From positions 21,082,776 to 21,146,775 of the forward strand of contig OY829662.1 of assembly GCA_963691815.1 (NCBI GenBank): a DNA stretch of 64,000 bases, in the 5' to 3' direction. Made by a program: the position numbers and the translations under genes. A model generated the notes under the pieces. It saw only the letters and a list, made by a program, of their open reading frames with translations, did no database searches and was not told the origin of the DNA. This document shows, one piece after another, positions 1 through 13,670 of the stretch; position 1 is the stretch's first letter; each line of letters opens with the position of its first letter. This stretch comes from Echiichthys vipera (Eukaryota; Chordata; Actinopteri; Perciformes; Trachinidae).

Positions 1-1212
1 GGGCTGCATCATATGTGTAATTCATAGCAGGGTCAAAACATTATTTGTTTCTTCCCATTCTGTACTGTAAATATATGTATACAACAACTCCCATGATCCC
101 GTGCTACTTCATGTCATCATTAAACTCTGTCTTTTGTTCCTGTTTTGATTTATTTACGTTATCACAAATTACATATTGTGCCTTTAAGAAGTTAACAAGT
201 TCTCATGGAGATTCATGAGAAAAGAAATCCTTTCTAATATTTAAAATATTATTCCGTTATGTGAAACTCAGCAGCCCAAAGAACAAAAAGTAGGTCATCC
301 AAATATGCACTTCTCCTGTTTTATTCCTGTTCAGCCAATTTAAAACTCTTACACCGTGTAGAGTAAGCAGCCTGACACTTTCATTTTGATAGTTCAGCCT
401 TTACGGTCACTGGGTTTACTGGAATACCCGTCCTCTGACATTGGTTTAACAACCTTTACTAGTTTGCATGTCAAGCTTCTATTGAATCGTTACTCTGAAC
501 GTATCCTCTTTCCTTATCCTCCTTACACAGGCGATGACATGATGTATGTCAGATCATCAACACTGTCAAATTATCTTGGCAAATGATTAAGTGATAGAGA
601 GGGCAGAGGCTTAAGTGTACCCCGATTCTGCCGACAGCACCGCTCCTCATCCTCATCATAAAATGGTGAAACTCCATCAGTCACGCTCTGCCCCCGGCAT
701 GGACGCCAGCCAAGTGCCCGTTATACCACTAATACTCATCCGCACCGCTCAGGCTTATAAATAGATTGTTTGAATATTAATCTTCTCTTTATGCTCTACT
801 GCCAATATTCCTCATTTTGATGTTTATTTGAATATGTTACGCAAATACAATAAAACACATCTCAGTCGCACCACCGTGGGGTTTAAGCAGCAGCAGCAGC
901 TTGACCGCGTGTGATCGTGAGGAATAATAATAATAAAATGACTTTCCTCTAAAGTGGGATTAAGATGCTTTTAAGGCATTGAGAGATATCCCCCGTGAAA
1001 AGCGCTGTCAAATATGCGTGTAAATCGAAGTGGATTGGAGTTTGAGTTATTAAAACATCACTCAGAAGCAGAGCTGATTGGTTGAGTTCCATAAAAGGAG
1101 GTGGAGACTCGTAAAAATCTGTAAAAGAAAGAAAATACATCTGGAATTATAGACGAATAACAAATTAATAATTTGAATACATATGTGTTTTTGCATATAC
1201 ATTACTCTATTT
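1..1212. other. Non-coding, no feature recognised
   Basis: AT-rich DNA with stop codons in all frames. The only open frames are under 70 codons and show no family resemblance. A short CAG run lies near 890-900. I see no gene here. Confidence 0.5.
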
Positions 1213-1475
1213 GTATGTATCTCATTCATTCATTCATTCATTTTCAACCGCTTGTCCCTGTCAGGGTCGCTGGAGCCGATCCCAGCTGACATCGGGCATG
1301 AGGCTGGGTCCATGCATGTCTTTGGACTGTGGGAGGAAACCGGAGAACCCGGAGAAAACCCACGCAGACACGGGGAGAACATTCAACCTCCACACAGAAG
1401 GGCTCCAGCAGGGTTTCGAACCAGGAACCCTCTCGCTGTGAGGTGACAGTGCTAACCACCATACTGTGTCGCCCG
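1213..1475 (-). repeat. tRNA-derived SINE (family A), minus orientation
   Basis: This copy begins on the plus strand with the (ATTC)n tail at 1225-1242, followed by the CTTGTCCCTGTCAGGGTCGC block. Its other end carries the promoter-like head with GTGAGGTGACAGTGCTAACC. Read on the minus strand, the head has a B-box-like GGTTCGAAACC and an A-box-like GGTTAGCACTG, the hallmarks of a pol III promoter. The middle, present in the 27087 copy, is deleted. The same family recurs at 15408, 22088, 27087, 48361, 48779 and 62381. Confidence 0.75.
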
Positions 1476-2334
1476 GTATATATGTAATGTAATATATTGT
1501 AATTTATTTAATTGTATCCCTTAACTTTTCTTATTCCTTTCTGTATTGGTTTTGCTTTTTTCTATTTGCGTTGAACTGTCAATCAGCTGGCTTTACGCAG
1601 GTCTGAGTAGATTATTCAGCCTGAAAACAATGAAATTTCTTAGAATTATTCTTTTATATTTTGTTGTTTTCTTTATATTTCCACATTTGTGTTTTTGCCG
1701 ACAACAAATCTTAACAGAAAATATTATTATTAATTTTGTTTTCAATCTATAATTATAATTACATTGGAAAAAGTTGCAGTGATTGGTTAAATTTGTCCAT
1801 TTTATTGAAGGATTTTGTGGTTTGAGGAGATAAAAATGTGAGGGACTGTCAGACAAACAAGCTCATATCATAATTGCTGTTTTTCGGAAATACTTTTGAA
1901 TCTCTTGACTCTCAAACGTGACAATTTGCTGTTTCTTTTCACCTTGTATGATAGTAAACGTCGGCCGGACAAAACAAACATGTTGAAGACAGTTAGACCA
2001 AAAGAGACATCGGTTAAATCAGAACGTAATCAGCAGATGAAGCAGTAATGAGGAAATGTGTTGCAGCCCTGAAGGACCGTCTGTCTCACATTTAATTGGA
2101 GGTTCAGACTCGAGATGATTGTTCTGTTGTCTTTTAATACAACTGTTGTATTTAGTGGCGATTTTATGTTTATTTTATTGTTGCAACCCAGAATGCCCGT
2201 GATGCTTTACTATTCGGTTTCGTGTTGATCTCGTAAAAGACACATTCTCGCTCCAAACTCGTCACATACGGCTGTTTGGTCCCCACGTTTTTAACGCTCT
2301 GGGTACCGCTTTCATGTCATTTCTAGACACGCAG
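1476..2334. other. Non-coding, no feature recognised
   Basis: AT-rich intergenic or intronic DNA. No open frame resembles a known protein. Confidence 0.45.
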
Positions 2335-3015
2335 GGTGGGGTTAGGTTTAGGCAACAAAAGCGCTTGGTTAGAATCAGGAAAAGATCGTGGTTTGGGTTC
2401 AAATACGTCTGTTTGTAACTTAGTTAATATGCTATATACATAATCTAACTGACGTACAGTAGGTTCAGGCTGTTGTCATGCTTTTTTGAAAAGTGATGCA
2501 CACTAATTTGTGTGTATTCCACATATTGAAAGGATGAGACATTAGCCTGGGTATACCCATGGTGCTTTGCGCTTGATTTTGTTGCATCTGGATTCCATGG
2601 CCCCGATTTTCGCCTCAGCGATGGAACCCTTCACAAAATGGGGAGGGAGGGCAAGACAATGATGATGTTCATGCGTGACACCGAAGCTCGTACTGTAGCC
2701 TGCTGCTCTACATACGTACGTCATCTAGTATAATTGATACGATTGGCTATGAGCTATGTACAGACGCATTTGACGCCCAATAAACGTCTCAGGGCAATTA
2801 TAAACTACGCCTCAAATCTTTGGGGCGTAGTTTATAATTTGGTAGCATTAGCCAGGCTAATCAGACGTAGCATAAGACAGTGAATCTGGACTTTCACCCG
2901 GGCGAGCGGGGTTCATCACAGGTCTTATCGTACATGTCTCGGACGTACTAAACCAAACCACGGCCTTTTTTCTAATCCTAACCAAGTGGTTTTCATGCCT
3001 AACCCTAACTGTCAC
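2335..3015. repeat. Inverted repeat pair flanking a MITE-like element
   Basis: A block at about 2338-2402 (GGTTAGGTTTAGGCAACAAA, then CTTGGTTAG, then GTGGTTTGGGTT) reappears in reverse complement at about 2947-3012. A third, diverged copy lies at 11104-11176. The arms enclose the 2541-2861 element. This looks like a non-autonomous DNA element or two opposed copies of one repeat family. The ends and any target duplication are not clear. Confidence 0.5.
2541..2861. mobile_element. Small palindromic MITE-like element
   Basis: Exact 10-bp terminal inverted repeats are visible: ATTAGCCTGG at 2541-2550 and CCAGGCTAAT at 2852-2861. Near the right end an internal hairpin pairs TTATAAACTACGCC (about 2799-2812) with GGCGTAGTTTATAA (about 2824-2837). 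It encodes no protein. The superfamily cannot be assigned because no clear target-site duplication is seen. Confidence 0.5.
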
Positions 3016-6000
3016 CATCTGTAGGCAAAAATCCCGTAACGTAGTGGTATTTTGGTGCCTTTGGTGCCACTTCCGCTGTGCCGCCTTTTGGCAGGGGAAT
3101 TATCATATTCATATGAATTAGTGTGCAGAACTTTTCAGACGATATCTAATGAACCTGTTCAGGAGAAAGTGTTGCTACGGTACATCAACTCACTGTCCTG
3201 CCTACAACAGAAGATTGTCCGTGTCAGAAGCGTTCTCATTTTCTGTAAATGGCGCCTGGGCGGAGCATGCAGGAGGCGGGACATGCTGATTTCACTGCCG
3301 TCATGTAGCGAGTTCGTAATTTTGTGATACATAACTGAGTCTCTTGCTGTTTCTTGACTTCCCAGTCGACCTTTACCGACAAGTTGAAACTAAGTTTCGC
3401 TGTCTCTCCAATTACACATTTCCACTTCTGCTGCAGGCGTTTGTTTTTTTCCAGTTCACGATAGAAACGTCATCAACATCGCTGTGAATCCTCACATTTC
3501 AGGCTCAGTCGAACACAGACTTTGTACCCAGTGAGCTGGCAGGGTAAAGCCCCGTTTGACGTCCAGTCCAACTGGATTCAGATGATTGCGTTCTCATAAA
3601 CAGCTCCTCTGGGTAATGTCTAGACCATTTCAGGTCTGCAGTGCATGTGCTATACAGACAGTAAACAGTGTGCTTTGGTATCACATATCCATGCCGAGGG
3701 ACACTGACCACGCTGCTGTATTTGAGTTGGGAGTGTGAACAGGTTGGCAGAGGCCTTTGTACGGTGAAAAAAGGTCACGAACAATGTTTCTCCCACTGGG
3801 ACAAGTTGATAAATCTTTAAAGGTGTTGACATGCCTGTGTTATTTAGCCTATGAATGCTGTAACGGTCATGCATTAAGCCTCTTGTGGCTGAGGACTGAG
3901 AGATTAGACAGTAAGCCTGTGGAGGGGATGTGAAGCATGGGGACGGCCGTATATAACACTGGTTATGATGATGATGATAAGAATTATGGCTTGTTTGGAT
4001 TCCACCGGTGATGTCCCCGCCACCTCCCCTCACTCCCCTCTCCCCGCCACATGTGAGGTAGGAAGATTTATGGATGAACGAGGGAGGAGAAAGGAAAGGA
4101 TTTGGTAATAGGGTTGGAAGAGGAATAAAAAGGGGGTGGGAAACTGAAGATGAGATTTTATGGCACTGCTGTAAACTTTCCTGATGATTTGAATGAAGTG
4201 CTATTATAGTGAATAAAGTGTGTCTCGATGCGAGAAAACAATCGCTAAATGCAACACTAATTTAGGGATGAGGAGTCTGCGGCGTGCGGTAAACAAAGGC
4301 GCCCTTTAAATACCGTATTAAACTGTCATCCACTTCAGCTTTCCATTCATTTCCTTTTGTCTTCCAACTCGCATCCACACAGCTCCAAGTAGGCCAAGGC
4401 CTCTCTCAAATCGCCCAGGAAGCTTTTTAGAATAAGGAATACATTGTGAGGCTGTAAATCCAGTGCACAACACACTCTCTTTTTAGGGGACCTCAGCGCA
4501 GTCGCTCAACTCTGCATCTGTCTGTAATCCATCAAGCAGCGGGCGCATACCTGCGGGGACTCGATGATAGCCGCGGTATGAGGTAACGCTACACTGGACC
4601 AGTTGTGAGACGTGTGGTTTTGGGGGGGTCAAGGGGTTGTGTGATAGGATGGTGGTCTCTTTCTAGCCCGTGACAGAGGGAGGTTTAACCTTCCACCGAA
4701 CAACTGCTACTCTCCCAAAAACAAGAAGAGATAGACTTATAGATGTCCGGCGGGCTCAGTTTCACAAGCATCTTTCACACGGCTCTATAGTGTTTCACAA
4801 AGTCAAACTTCAGACAGACGTCTACATTCAACTGTTAAGTGTCTTAACGTGGGACTAATTTGTCGTAAGTAACAGAGTAACCATGTCAAACTGCTCAGCT
4901 CTGTTCGACCCAGCAGAAAATGTAGATTCTGGTTACAGTTATGAGAACATGTTACTGGGATCATTCTTCCAGTAAGAGTAAGATATCAGCGCGGCGTAGA
5001 CATGTAGCTGCTGGAGCTTCTTAATCTTTGTATTGTGATTTCTGTCCTCCCTGCTGTATTATCCAACAGGTGACTGCTGTGTATAAATAAACCCTCCCCT
5101 TCTCATTACTTCACAATATTATTAGAAAATCCCAAATCATGAGTTTTTTTTGTTTTTTTTTGGTGCCTCAGATTGTTGCCACGGACACATAGTTTCATAG
5201 TTCGGCTTACATTTTTGGCCTGAAACCTTTTTTGGAGTATGTAAAGTCAATTAATTAATGTTAGGTTTTTTTTGTTTTGTTTTGTTTTTCTTAAAGTTGT
5301 ACTTTGTAAGATTTTCATCTATTTAATTATCTTATAAGTTACTACCTATCAAATAGCGAGTTTAAACAATGGTGATATGAGCAACTAATAAAAGCACTTG
5401 TTGCCCTTTTGATATTCCCTCCCTAAATACGCCGCCATGTTAGTGAGAGTGTTGGTCTGTCAGCCTCGATCGTCACGTCAACGGTTATTATGCTGCGTTC
5501 ACTTGTAATCGTAAATCGGGGACCTCAACCTCTGTGTCAGGCTTGTAGTAAGGGCAGAAGTGTAACAGGAACATGTGTGTGTGTATGGATTTAACAGGGG
5601 AACATATAGGGGACGGACTGAAAGTAGAGAGGTGAATTTTTTAGCAATAAATAAATAAATAACTAAATAGTCAACACCCTGAACGTGACAAGATGGAAGC
5701 TCTGAAAGAACAGCAATATATTCACATATTCAAAACAAATATTTCAATCAGTCAAAAACCTAAACTAAGGCCAAAATTAAAGCCTGGCGTGACACTACAG
5801 TACAGACGTCCACTTAAATCCATCCACACTTCTACGTTTTCATTTAAAAACGGAGTTTAAAAACAAAAACGACTCCGTCCACACAAGAAACAATCCATGT
5901 CCATATTAACACGCCTGAAAATGCAAATAATGTGACCACTCGCGTATACCTGGGGCATGCCGTGACCATAACCATGTGAGTAGATGGCGATTACAGACAT

Positions 6001-9000
6001 TCAATGGAGTCATAGCGCCCCGATTGAGTGATAAAAACACCTCCGGGCTCACTCTGACCTGAGAGCCGTTATCAGAAAACGGTAAAAAATGGCTCATCAT
6101 TTTTGGTTTTCTAACATTTTTGTGAAGTACTGAAGCTTCAAGAAGTTCAACCAGGACGTTCAATCTCTCGCTTTCTCCTGCTTCCTCTCATCAGTTGATA
6201 GGAAGAGTTTAGCTAAACAAACCAGATTTAGCCGTAATCTCTATCAGCCAATCAGATCTTTGCTGTCAACATTTAAATACGTCTCTGTTGCCGTCAGCTT
6301 TCGTTTCTTTACAGCATGATGACGTCACAATGGCGTCTAATTGCCGAAGACTTTTCTCATTATCGTCTTTATTGTGCACGACACGACCATAAATATTCTT
6401 CACTGAAATAATGTCTCTGCTGGTCGTAACCGGTTGGAAGTATATACAGCAGTGAACTGAGTCTATAAACTGGCCCCCCTGTTCTACCCAGACCTGAGAG
6501 AGGAGGGGAGAGCGTTTGGGTCGAGATGCTGGCCTCTGGCAGAATTACTGCTAATTAAAAACGGGGTTGTTATTTCTGCACGCGCTCAGCAAAGCGCCAC
6601 CCTGAAACCCTGCAACTATCAGTAATTGTTGTGTAACCGGCTCCACTGGTTCATCACACAAAACAAAGTGAGTAATCGCCAGCTGCTTTGAGAAACAGTG
6701 ATCCCATCAGGCCGCTTTTTAATGGGTCAACTAAGGGGCTAACCAAGTGGACACACACCTCCGTTCCCAGAGGCGTCTTTCCCTTCATGGATCCACAAGG
6801 CCACAGCTCGTACGCTCGAGGACTATTCTTGTTGCTGTTTATTGGGATGCGTGCGTCGTCCTGAACCCGGCAGCTTTTTCAGTCCTGGGCCGGCCTTAAC
6901 CAGCAAGATGCCACGGGGGGGGTCACATGATAGACAGGGGCAGAGGGGCTCCAAAGTGTGGTGAAGTTCAAGAGAGGGGCGACGGGTTTGGGAATGGGTG
7001 GAAACGCAAGAACAAGAGGCGCCAAAAAAGAAGGTACTAATGTGGTGTTGAGAACATGATATGAGTGATGTCAGGACGCCCAATTGGCAACGGTGAGATA
7101 AAATGAAATGTGGGGATGGAATTACTGCATGATGAGAGAATAAAAAGGGGAAGGGTATAAAGAGTCTGCAGCGTGAACTCCTAAAGAACTGTCAGAAAGG
7201 CGCCTTTTTGTTTCTATACGTTCGATTTTATCCGATGGAAATATAAGGGAGGAAAATAAGATCGGCTAATCTCTATCAGCCTGTGACGGAGGATGTGACA
7301 CCTCGACTGAAATCCACGAGGAAAAAAAGAGCAGTTCTGCCACACAATAACAGCGATACGGCGAACTTCCGGCAGATTGAGCGAGGGGGAGATGGATGCC
7401 AGCAGAGGAGACAGCAGCGTAACAGAACGAGGGAGGCAATCGAGGTCAGATAGATTAGGGTGTCTGAGGCGCAGAGATACGACGTAAGGTAGTTACACCT
7501 GACTTGGCAGAGGTCCCTCTAACAAATCATCCCCGCTCATCTCTTTCTGCTTTTATCTGCCGCCTCCTCCTCCTCCTCCTCTTCTCCTGCTGCCTTCATT
7601 CCCTCCTCTCCTCATGCATGCACTCCCTTTCTCGGGTTTCAAGCGAACAGCTGATTTACAGTGCTTTGAGGTCACTGTTGACAATGGCAGCGGAGCATAT
7701 TTCAGACCGACACAAACATTATGACACGCACTACAGCCTGTACCGTTTACTCCAGCATGTTACGGCGTCGGCACATATATGCGTAGGTTACCTTATGCTG
7801 CAGTTTACGGTGCAACGACAGGACTCGTCACTACGTTTCCATGCACATTAGTCCACTTTATGAGGCCTTATTCTGATTGGAGCAGTTTCCAGTTAAGACA
7901 CGTGGCATATGCCGATATCATTTGCTTTTTAGGAGCATTCTTTGGACAGGTTTTTACCATAGTTTGTAACCGTGTACAGCTTCTTGCCTGCAATTCGCCA
8001 ACAGTTTGCGAGGCTGGGGTAGAGGTGCATGCTCAAACAAAAAGCCTATGTTTTCCGGTCTACATATCCACTTTCATTCCCCATGTAAGCCGCTAAGTAG
8101 GACTCGTCTTGTCTTTTTTGGGAATAAGAGCAAAAAATCTGTTTTTTCTGCATGTAAACGATAAAACAAGACTACCTTTTTTTAACATTTGTTTTATAAA
8201 ATTCTACATTTTCAATTGTATTTATTCAAACTGTAACTTTAGATTAAGAGAACAGAGACTTTGGGTTGATACATGTTCAAGGCTAGTATAAACATGAATA
8301 ATAACTACTTGATTTCTGTATAAAACAATCACATATAGCAATGAATTTTACATCAGACGTTATGTCTTCTGCCACTTCACTATTCCAGTTTCCTCACCTC
8401 AATGAACCCCTTGGACGGACGAGGATTTGTCCCTCAAAGAGTCTAAAGGATCCATTATCGTTACCATTAGTGGGTTTCTAGCTCTCCGTTGCTCTTCGAT
8501 GACGACATTAAATCAAAAACTAACCAATCACATTCTATTTTTACACTCTAAACACTTTCATCCTTTGCATTTCTGTTGTTGAAAGAGAGAGTTTGTCCTC
8601 CTAAGAGGCAGAGTAGCAACACAGTGAGCTGATGAAGACACAAGCTTGTGATTAGCTTGTAAAAGTCAGAGCTCATACCACAGATTACAGAGTAATGCTC
8701 ATGTTTAACAGCTTGGATTCACATGCCCGTAAGAGATATCTTGTCTATGGGTAGTAAAAGTCAAAAAGTTTTATGTTAGTGTTGATTTTGAGTTTGTTTA
8801 GTGCATCATTTCGGTGTCAGTCTCTCAGAGTATAGGTTAAAATTATGAGTTTGTTATTTCCTTTTCTTTTTTTGTTACTCGTCTTTCACTGCGTCTCCAG
8901 CTTCCACTGTTGTTTTTTTGGGTTAAAATCCTCAAAGTTGGACCAGCTTACCTGGCTTCTTGGGCTCAGGCATGTCTGTCTGTTTATAGCGATTCCTCTG

Positions 9001-9556
9001 AAAGAGTCTTCCTCCCCTCCTTGTCTGTGGATCTGCCTGCATTTCCTCCTTCATCCCTTTTTATCACCTCATCACCCCCCCTCCTCCTCCTTCAACACAC
9101 ACATTACCACCGTCAGTGACTTCATCCTCCCCCTCGCAACAAGTGGAACAAGGATGAGAGAGAGTGACAGGATGGCTGTCACTTGAAACCTTGGCTGGGG
9201 CTTTGAGGAGCCGGAGGAAGACGCCATGAGGGGTAAAAGCGGTTGAGAGCCATAAAGAAAAGTCCAGCCCTCAAGGAAACCTGCCAGCTTATTAACTCAT
9301 CAAGCCCTGGAGCCAGAACGTTAACAAACCCGCGGATGCTAATCAGCACTGACTGACACTTTGAATGCAGCGACTCAAACTGCTCAGATGTATGTTTCAG
9401 GTTTAAAGGTAAAATAAATATTTTGTTGAGTTTGTGTGCTTATATTATCCAAAATATATTCAAGGTGCACGAGTCTTGTGGTTGTCTGTCAGAAGCTGTC
9501 ATACATCGACTTTTTAACCAGTTTGAAGCCACATTTTTATAATATATCTGTCATTT
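3016..9556. other. Long stretch without recognised gene
   Basis: There are no convincing exons on either strand; the longest open frames (about 85-127 codons) are low-complexity or lack any family resemblance. T-rich low-complexity DNA lies at 5139-5290. A block near 5800-6120 (GTCCACTT..., CGTTTTCATTTAAAAACGGAG) resembles a diverged DNA transposon fragment, but its ends cannot be defined. Confidence 0.4.
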
Positions 9557-10051
9557 TTAAAGCTGCAGTCGGCAAATCTGGCAGATTAAGTTGAATCAGT
9601 AGAATTTGGAATATTTACAACTCTCAACCCCTCCCCCGCTATCACCGAGCTCCTCAGCTCCCTCCCATCGAGTGCTCGTCAGTGCGCGCGCACCAGATTC
9701 CTGTGAACACGCTCGTCTCTTCTCTCATCGTTAAACGACATGGTGTACTGGCTACATGGAGGTAGGCTGACTAACTTACTCATAGATAGCAACTGCTAAT
9801 ATCATTTAGCATATGCCTAGCTTGAGGCGTGTGCCTGTGATTTTGTAACATGAGCAAGGGGGGAGGGGGGGATCTGTGGCGTGTCCAAGAACTGTGATAT
9901 GTGCTGAGTGGACAGGATTTTTTTGCAAAACAAACAAGGAGCTCTAGGGGCGCATTTTTATCTAAAACCGTATGATTTATGTTGTTGTATCAGAGCGTAG
10001 TGTCGGCTTCAGTGAATATGATCAAACAAATGTTGCCGACTGGGACTTTAA
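9557..10051. mobile_element. TTAA-flanked MITE (piggyBac-like target)
   Basis: The left end reads TTAAAGCTGCAGTCGGCAA and the right end TTGCCGACTGGGACTTTAA. These are imperfect terminal inverted repeats, each ending in the tetranucleotide TTAA, which is the known target duplication of piggyBac transposons. The 495-bp interior has no coding capacity, so it would be non-autonomous. A second, distinct TTAA family lies at 34684-35156. Confidence 0.6.
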
Positions 10052-10734
10052 CTCTAGATTTTAACCGGATGAAGCATTTTATTCATCCGTCATCTGGCTC
10101 TTAAGTTATCAGAGAATCAACCTGAGCTCTCCGCTTAGCTCCTTTTAACGTTCTAAATCATCCAGTCATTTTGTTTTGGAGAGGTGGAGACCTCTGTGGA
10201 TAATACAGCTGCCATTAAAAACCTCCTGAACGATGAAGACTGAAGGAATCCTGACTGGGAGAAGCTGACTGCAATAAAGGCACAACTTCACAATGTCACC
10301 AAACTGCGTCATTTATTACTGTTCTGACTGAGAGACCACTAGCGGCAGAATATTGCATATGGTACATTGAACACAGGCAGGTAGTTGGCATTAAAATTAT
10401 TCAGGGGGACGATGCGGTCAGAAAAAAAGTGAAGGTAGGATGGTCTTTTATTTTATTTATCCTTTTCTTGCAGAATGAAATACCAAATTCTTCATAATAG
10501 TTATGTCAAACATGTTTGTGCACCGTGGATCAGACATTCACGTCTCTCTGCATCAGGGCTTTGTTTCCTGGTTTGTACATTGGCCAGTCAGGGTGAGAAC
10601 TACAGCGGTTTCCTGGACAGCTCTGCTCCTCTTAAAGTGAAATTCCGGCGTAAAATCATCCCATGGTCTTTTTTGACAAATACAGTCATCAAATAAGCCA
10701 TCCAGACAGTTGTTCTGGTAGAGCAGGTGCCCCA
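10052..10734. other. Non-coding, no feature recognised
   Basis: Unique-looking sequence with no recognised exon or repeat. Confidence 0.4.
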
Positions 10735-10858
10735 TATACAGAGGCTAAAAGTCCTCGCCGCCCAGGTTCGACCCTTTGCTGCAGGTCGCCAGTCTCTCTC
10801 TCCCCCGTTTCCTATCAACCTCCAGCTGTACTATCAAATAAAGGCATAAAAAGCTAAA
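10735..10858 (+). repeat. tRNA-derived SINE (family B) fragment
   Basis: It contains a B-box-like GGTTCGACCC followed by CCTTTGCTGCAGGTCGCC, a CT-rich stretch, and the tail ATCAAATAAAGGCATAAAAA. This order is typical of a widespread teleost tRNA-derived SINE. A second copy lies at 60330-60455. Confidence 0.6.
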
Positions 10859-13460
10859 GGAATGATTCATGCCATCACCATCAAAGCAAATACCAAACAA
10901 GCAGTATCAAAAAAATACACTTACTTTTACTCAAAGCGCTTTCACTGACTAGTCTGCCAACACAGTCGTCAGAAAACAAACGCTGGCATCGTATGTTTCT
11001 GCAAACCACAGAATTGTTTCTGCACCGCTCTAACCCGTTCTCCTTCTCGACCCGTCACGTAAGACACTTTCTGACGCACTACGGTTACTGTTTTAAATGT
11101 GATTAACATGAATTCAAACAAAAACTTAATGGTTAAGTTTAGGAAAAGATTGTGGTTTGGGTTAAATTTTCAAAGTTTTACTTTCATATGGACGGGACAC
11201 AAACTGTGGTCGCCACGTTTCATATCAATGTTTCTTTGGTTTGCAGAAACGTGCGATACCATCATTTCTTTTCTGGCGACCAGGCTGAGTGTGTGTGGAT
11301 TTAGAGCCTGTAGTGCATCAGTCTGCAGAGTCTTCCCATGCGCCCTGCTTTAGGTGGCTGTGTTTTATCATGCTGTGAGGTTCTGACGTGGTCAATAACT
11401 GCTGATTATATCATATCAGTTGTGTTGATATAGAACAAGTCTGCCGTTTGAATGTGTCTCTGCAACAAGAGTCACAGTCGGTTCTCGGAAATAAATGAGT
11501 TAAGTAAATATTAGTTTCTGACACAGAATCCTGCCTAGTGACTGCCTTCATCTGTAAACTGGTGTGTATCAGTCAAAGCCGCTGTGAAGGTGGAGAGGAC
11601 CTGCTTCAGTGGGCTTAACGTGTACTTCAGTGAGGCTTAACTAATGCAAGCGTTAAATAACTGTGGTGTCATCCTCTACAGCGGATCACTGGATCGTGTA
11701 GGACACCTATAGTTAGTCTCCACTTTAAATCCACAATATATGCATGATTTCAACATATCCAAAGAGTTTAGTCACGGCATAAATCACCACAGACGAGCTG
11801 TGAATACATCAAGAAAAGTCTTGTTAAAGAGAATTCACCTAAAAAGACCTGTGCCGTAAAGAAGGAATACACAGCAGGTCTTACAGACTCAAGGACCTTT
11901 AATGTCCTATTCAAACAGCCCTTGGTAATCTTCCTCGAGGGTATTTTGTTCTCCTTGAACATCTGAATCTCAAGTTGCACTTGGCCTTAAATAGCCATTC
12001 TTCAATCGGCGTGTCTCTTTCTGACTTAACTTCTCCCTCCCAAATTAAAGACTCTAAGAATGTTTATTGTTACAGCCAAGGTTATGGCCGCCCAGGCAAT
12101 TTGGAAACAAGTGTTGAATAACAAAAAAAATAAAGGGTGAATGAATAGGAAATGAAAAGCTGCTTACATGTATAACTCAGCCCAGATTATATTAGTGCAC
12201 ATTTTTCATCTGCATTGCCATTTGGACTCAAAGGAAGGAGGATAAATGCTCATGTATGCTCTACGTTAGAGACGCATACAGATACGGACCGAGCCTTCAG
12301 TCCGTACTCTGCGTACATTTCTTCCGTATTTCTGTCCGTATCCTGCAAGCTTACGGACGAGTACCGGTACGGACCAAACGTTGCAGTACCACTGGAAATG
12401 GTGGGGGCAGTGTCGGACACTGTGCACAAAGAGTGCCGTGAATATCAGGAGCGAGCGAGTCATCAAAAGCCCCGATGGACCTCCTGAAATATTGAAAGCT
12501 ACGTTCGTCGTCAGTTTCTCTCATCTGTAAAACCAACGTCTGGAATTCTCCGTCCACACTCCGGGAAGTATTTACTGACTCAAAGACCACCGCTGTCTAC
12601 AATGCTGCCCGCCATTTTTCCTTCTTCTCAACAGACGCGGGATCATTATCTCCTCCATCGTTGCCATGTTTGTTGTTGTTGTCAAATTTTATTGGAGTAA
12701 CTTTTTAATCTGAACAAAGCCCTCTAGAGGATGTTTTGCTCAACGTCCATTCCAACATAAACGACGCATGAAAGCATGAGGGCAGTGACGTTTAGAATGT
12801 TGATAATGTCCGTCTCTATTTACGCACGAAATGGGAGCATGAATGAGCCTCTAAAAGGTCACAGTCATGCCTGTATGATATTAAATAAACTGTTTAATTA
12901 TTCCACAACATGTGTGAATATACGGCAAAGTCTTAGCATAAACGTGCATGTGTCTAAAGTCATGTCAGCGGGTAAGGGAGTTTATACCTCTCCAGCTATT
13001 CATGAGGTCAGCGACCTCCTGTACCGTCTTTGACCTTGTTCCTCACATCGCTGCAGAGGGCTCTCAGTCCCATAAAATACACCCTGTTGACAGCTACGGC
13101 TACTGGAGAACAAATGGGATTGTCAGAGCCTACAGCAACACAAGGCTGCTGCTGCTGCTTTGTTCTCTTTCTCATTCCTGAGGTCTGTGTCTCTCTGGTC
13201 GTCTTCACATAGAGACTGTGCGGAGGTTTTTCTTGGGTCAGAACCTTGTTTCACTTTTTTGAAAACGAAACCCTCCTCGAAACGACTTGATAGTTGGTTT
13301 AAACATAGAAAAATGTTTAAACACCCTTTAAAATCATTTCTCTACCCCGATTTCAAGCGTCATATTTAATTTGAATAGTTACAGCCTTTACCTGATGTCT
13401 AGGGAAGCACAAATGAAAAAAAGACCCAAACCTCAACCGAGAACAACCTGCTAAAACACG
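10859..13460. other. Non-coding, with one diverged repeat copy
   Basis: Positions 11104-11176 match the arms of the inverted repeat at 2335-3015. The remainder shows no recognised gene. The open frames near 12215-12590 overlap one another on both strands and resemble no family. Confidence 0.4.
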
Positions 13461-13670
13461 TATGTAATAGGTATAAGTTTATTTAAAAGGCGACAGTGCA
13501 AGTCAACCAGTTACACATGGTTAAAAAAGCCAGAATTAGTCAGAAGGCTAGTTGTCATCCGTAGTCCCCTGGCCTTGATGTGAAAAGGCAATAAAAATTA
13601 CAATTTAAAAAAGAAGAAAAGAAAAGAAAAAGAGAAGAAAAAAGCACACAATACATGTACAATATCATAC
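13461..13670 (+). repeat. Dispersed repeat, family C
   Basis: The segment reads AGTTTATTTAAAAGGCGACA ... TTACACATGGTTAAAAAAG ... CTGGCCTTGATGTGAAAAGG and then an A-rich run ending in GGCACACAATACA-like sequence. It matches 21064-21235 in the same orientation with many differences. It is probably the 3' end of a retroelement, but the family is not recognised. Confidence 0.5.

Noticed and set aside
3650..4033. 127-codon minus-strand frame
   Set aside because: No splice context, signal or recognised domain; His-rich part comes from a (GAT)n run.
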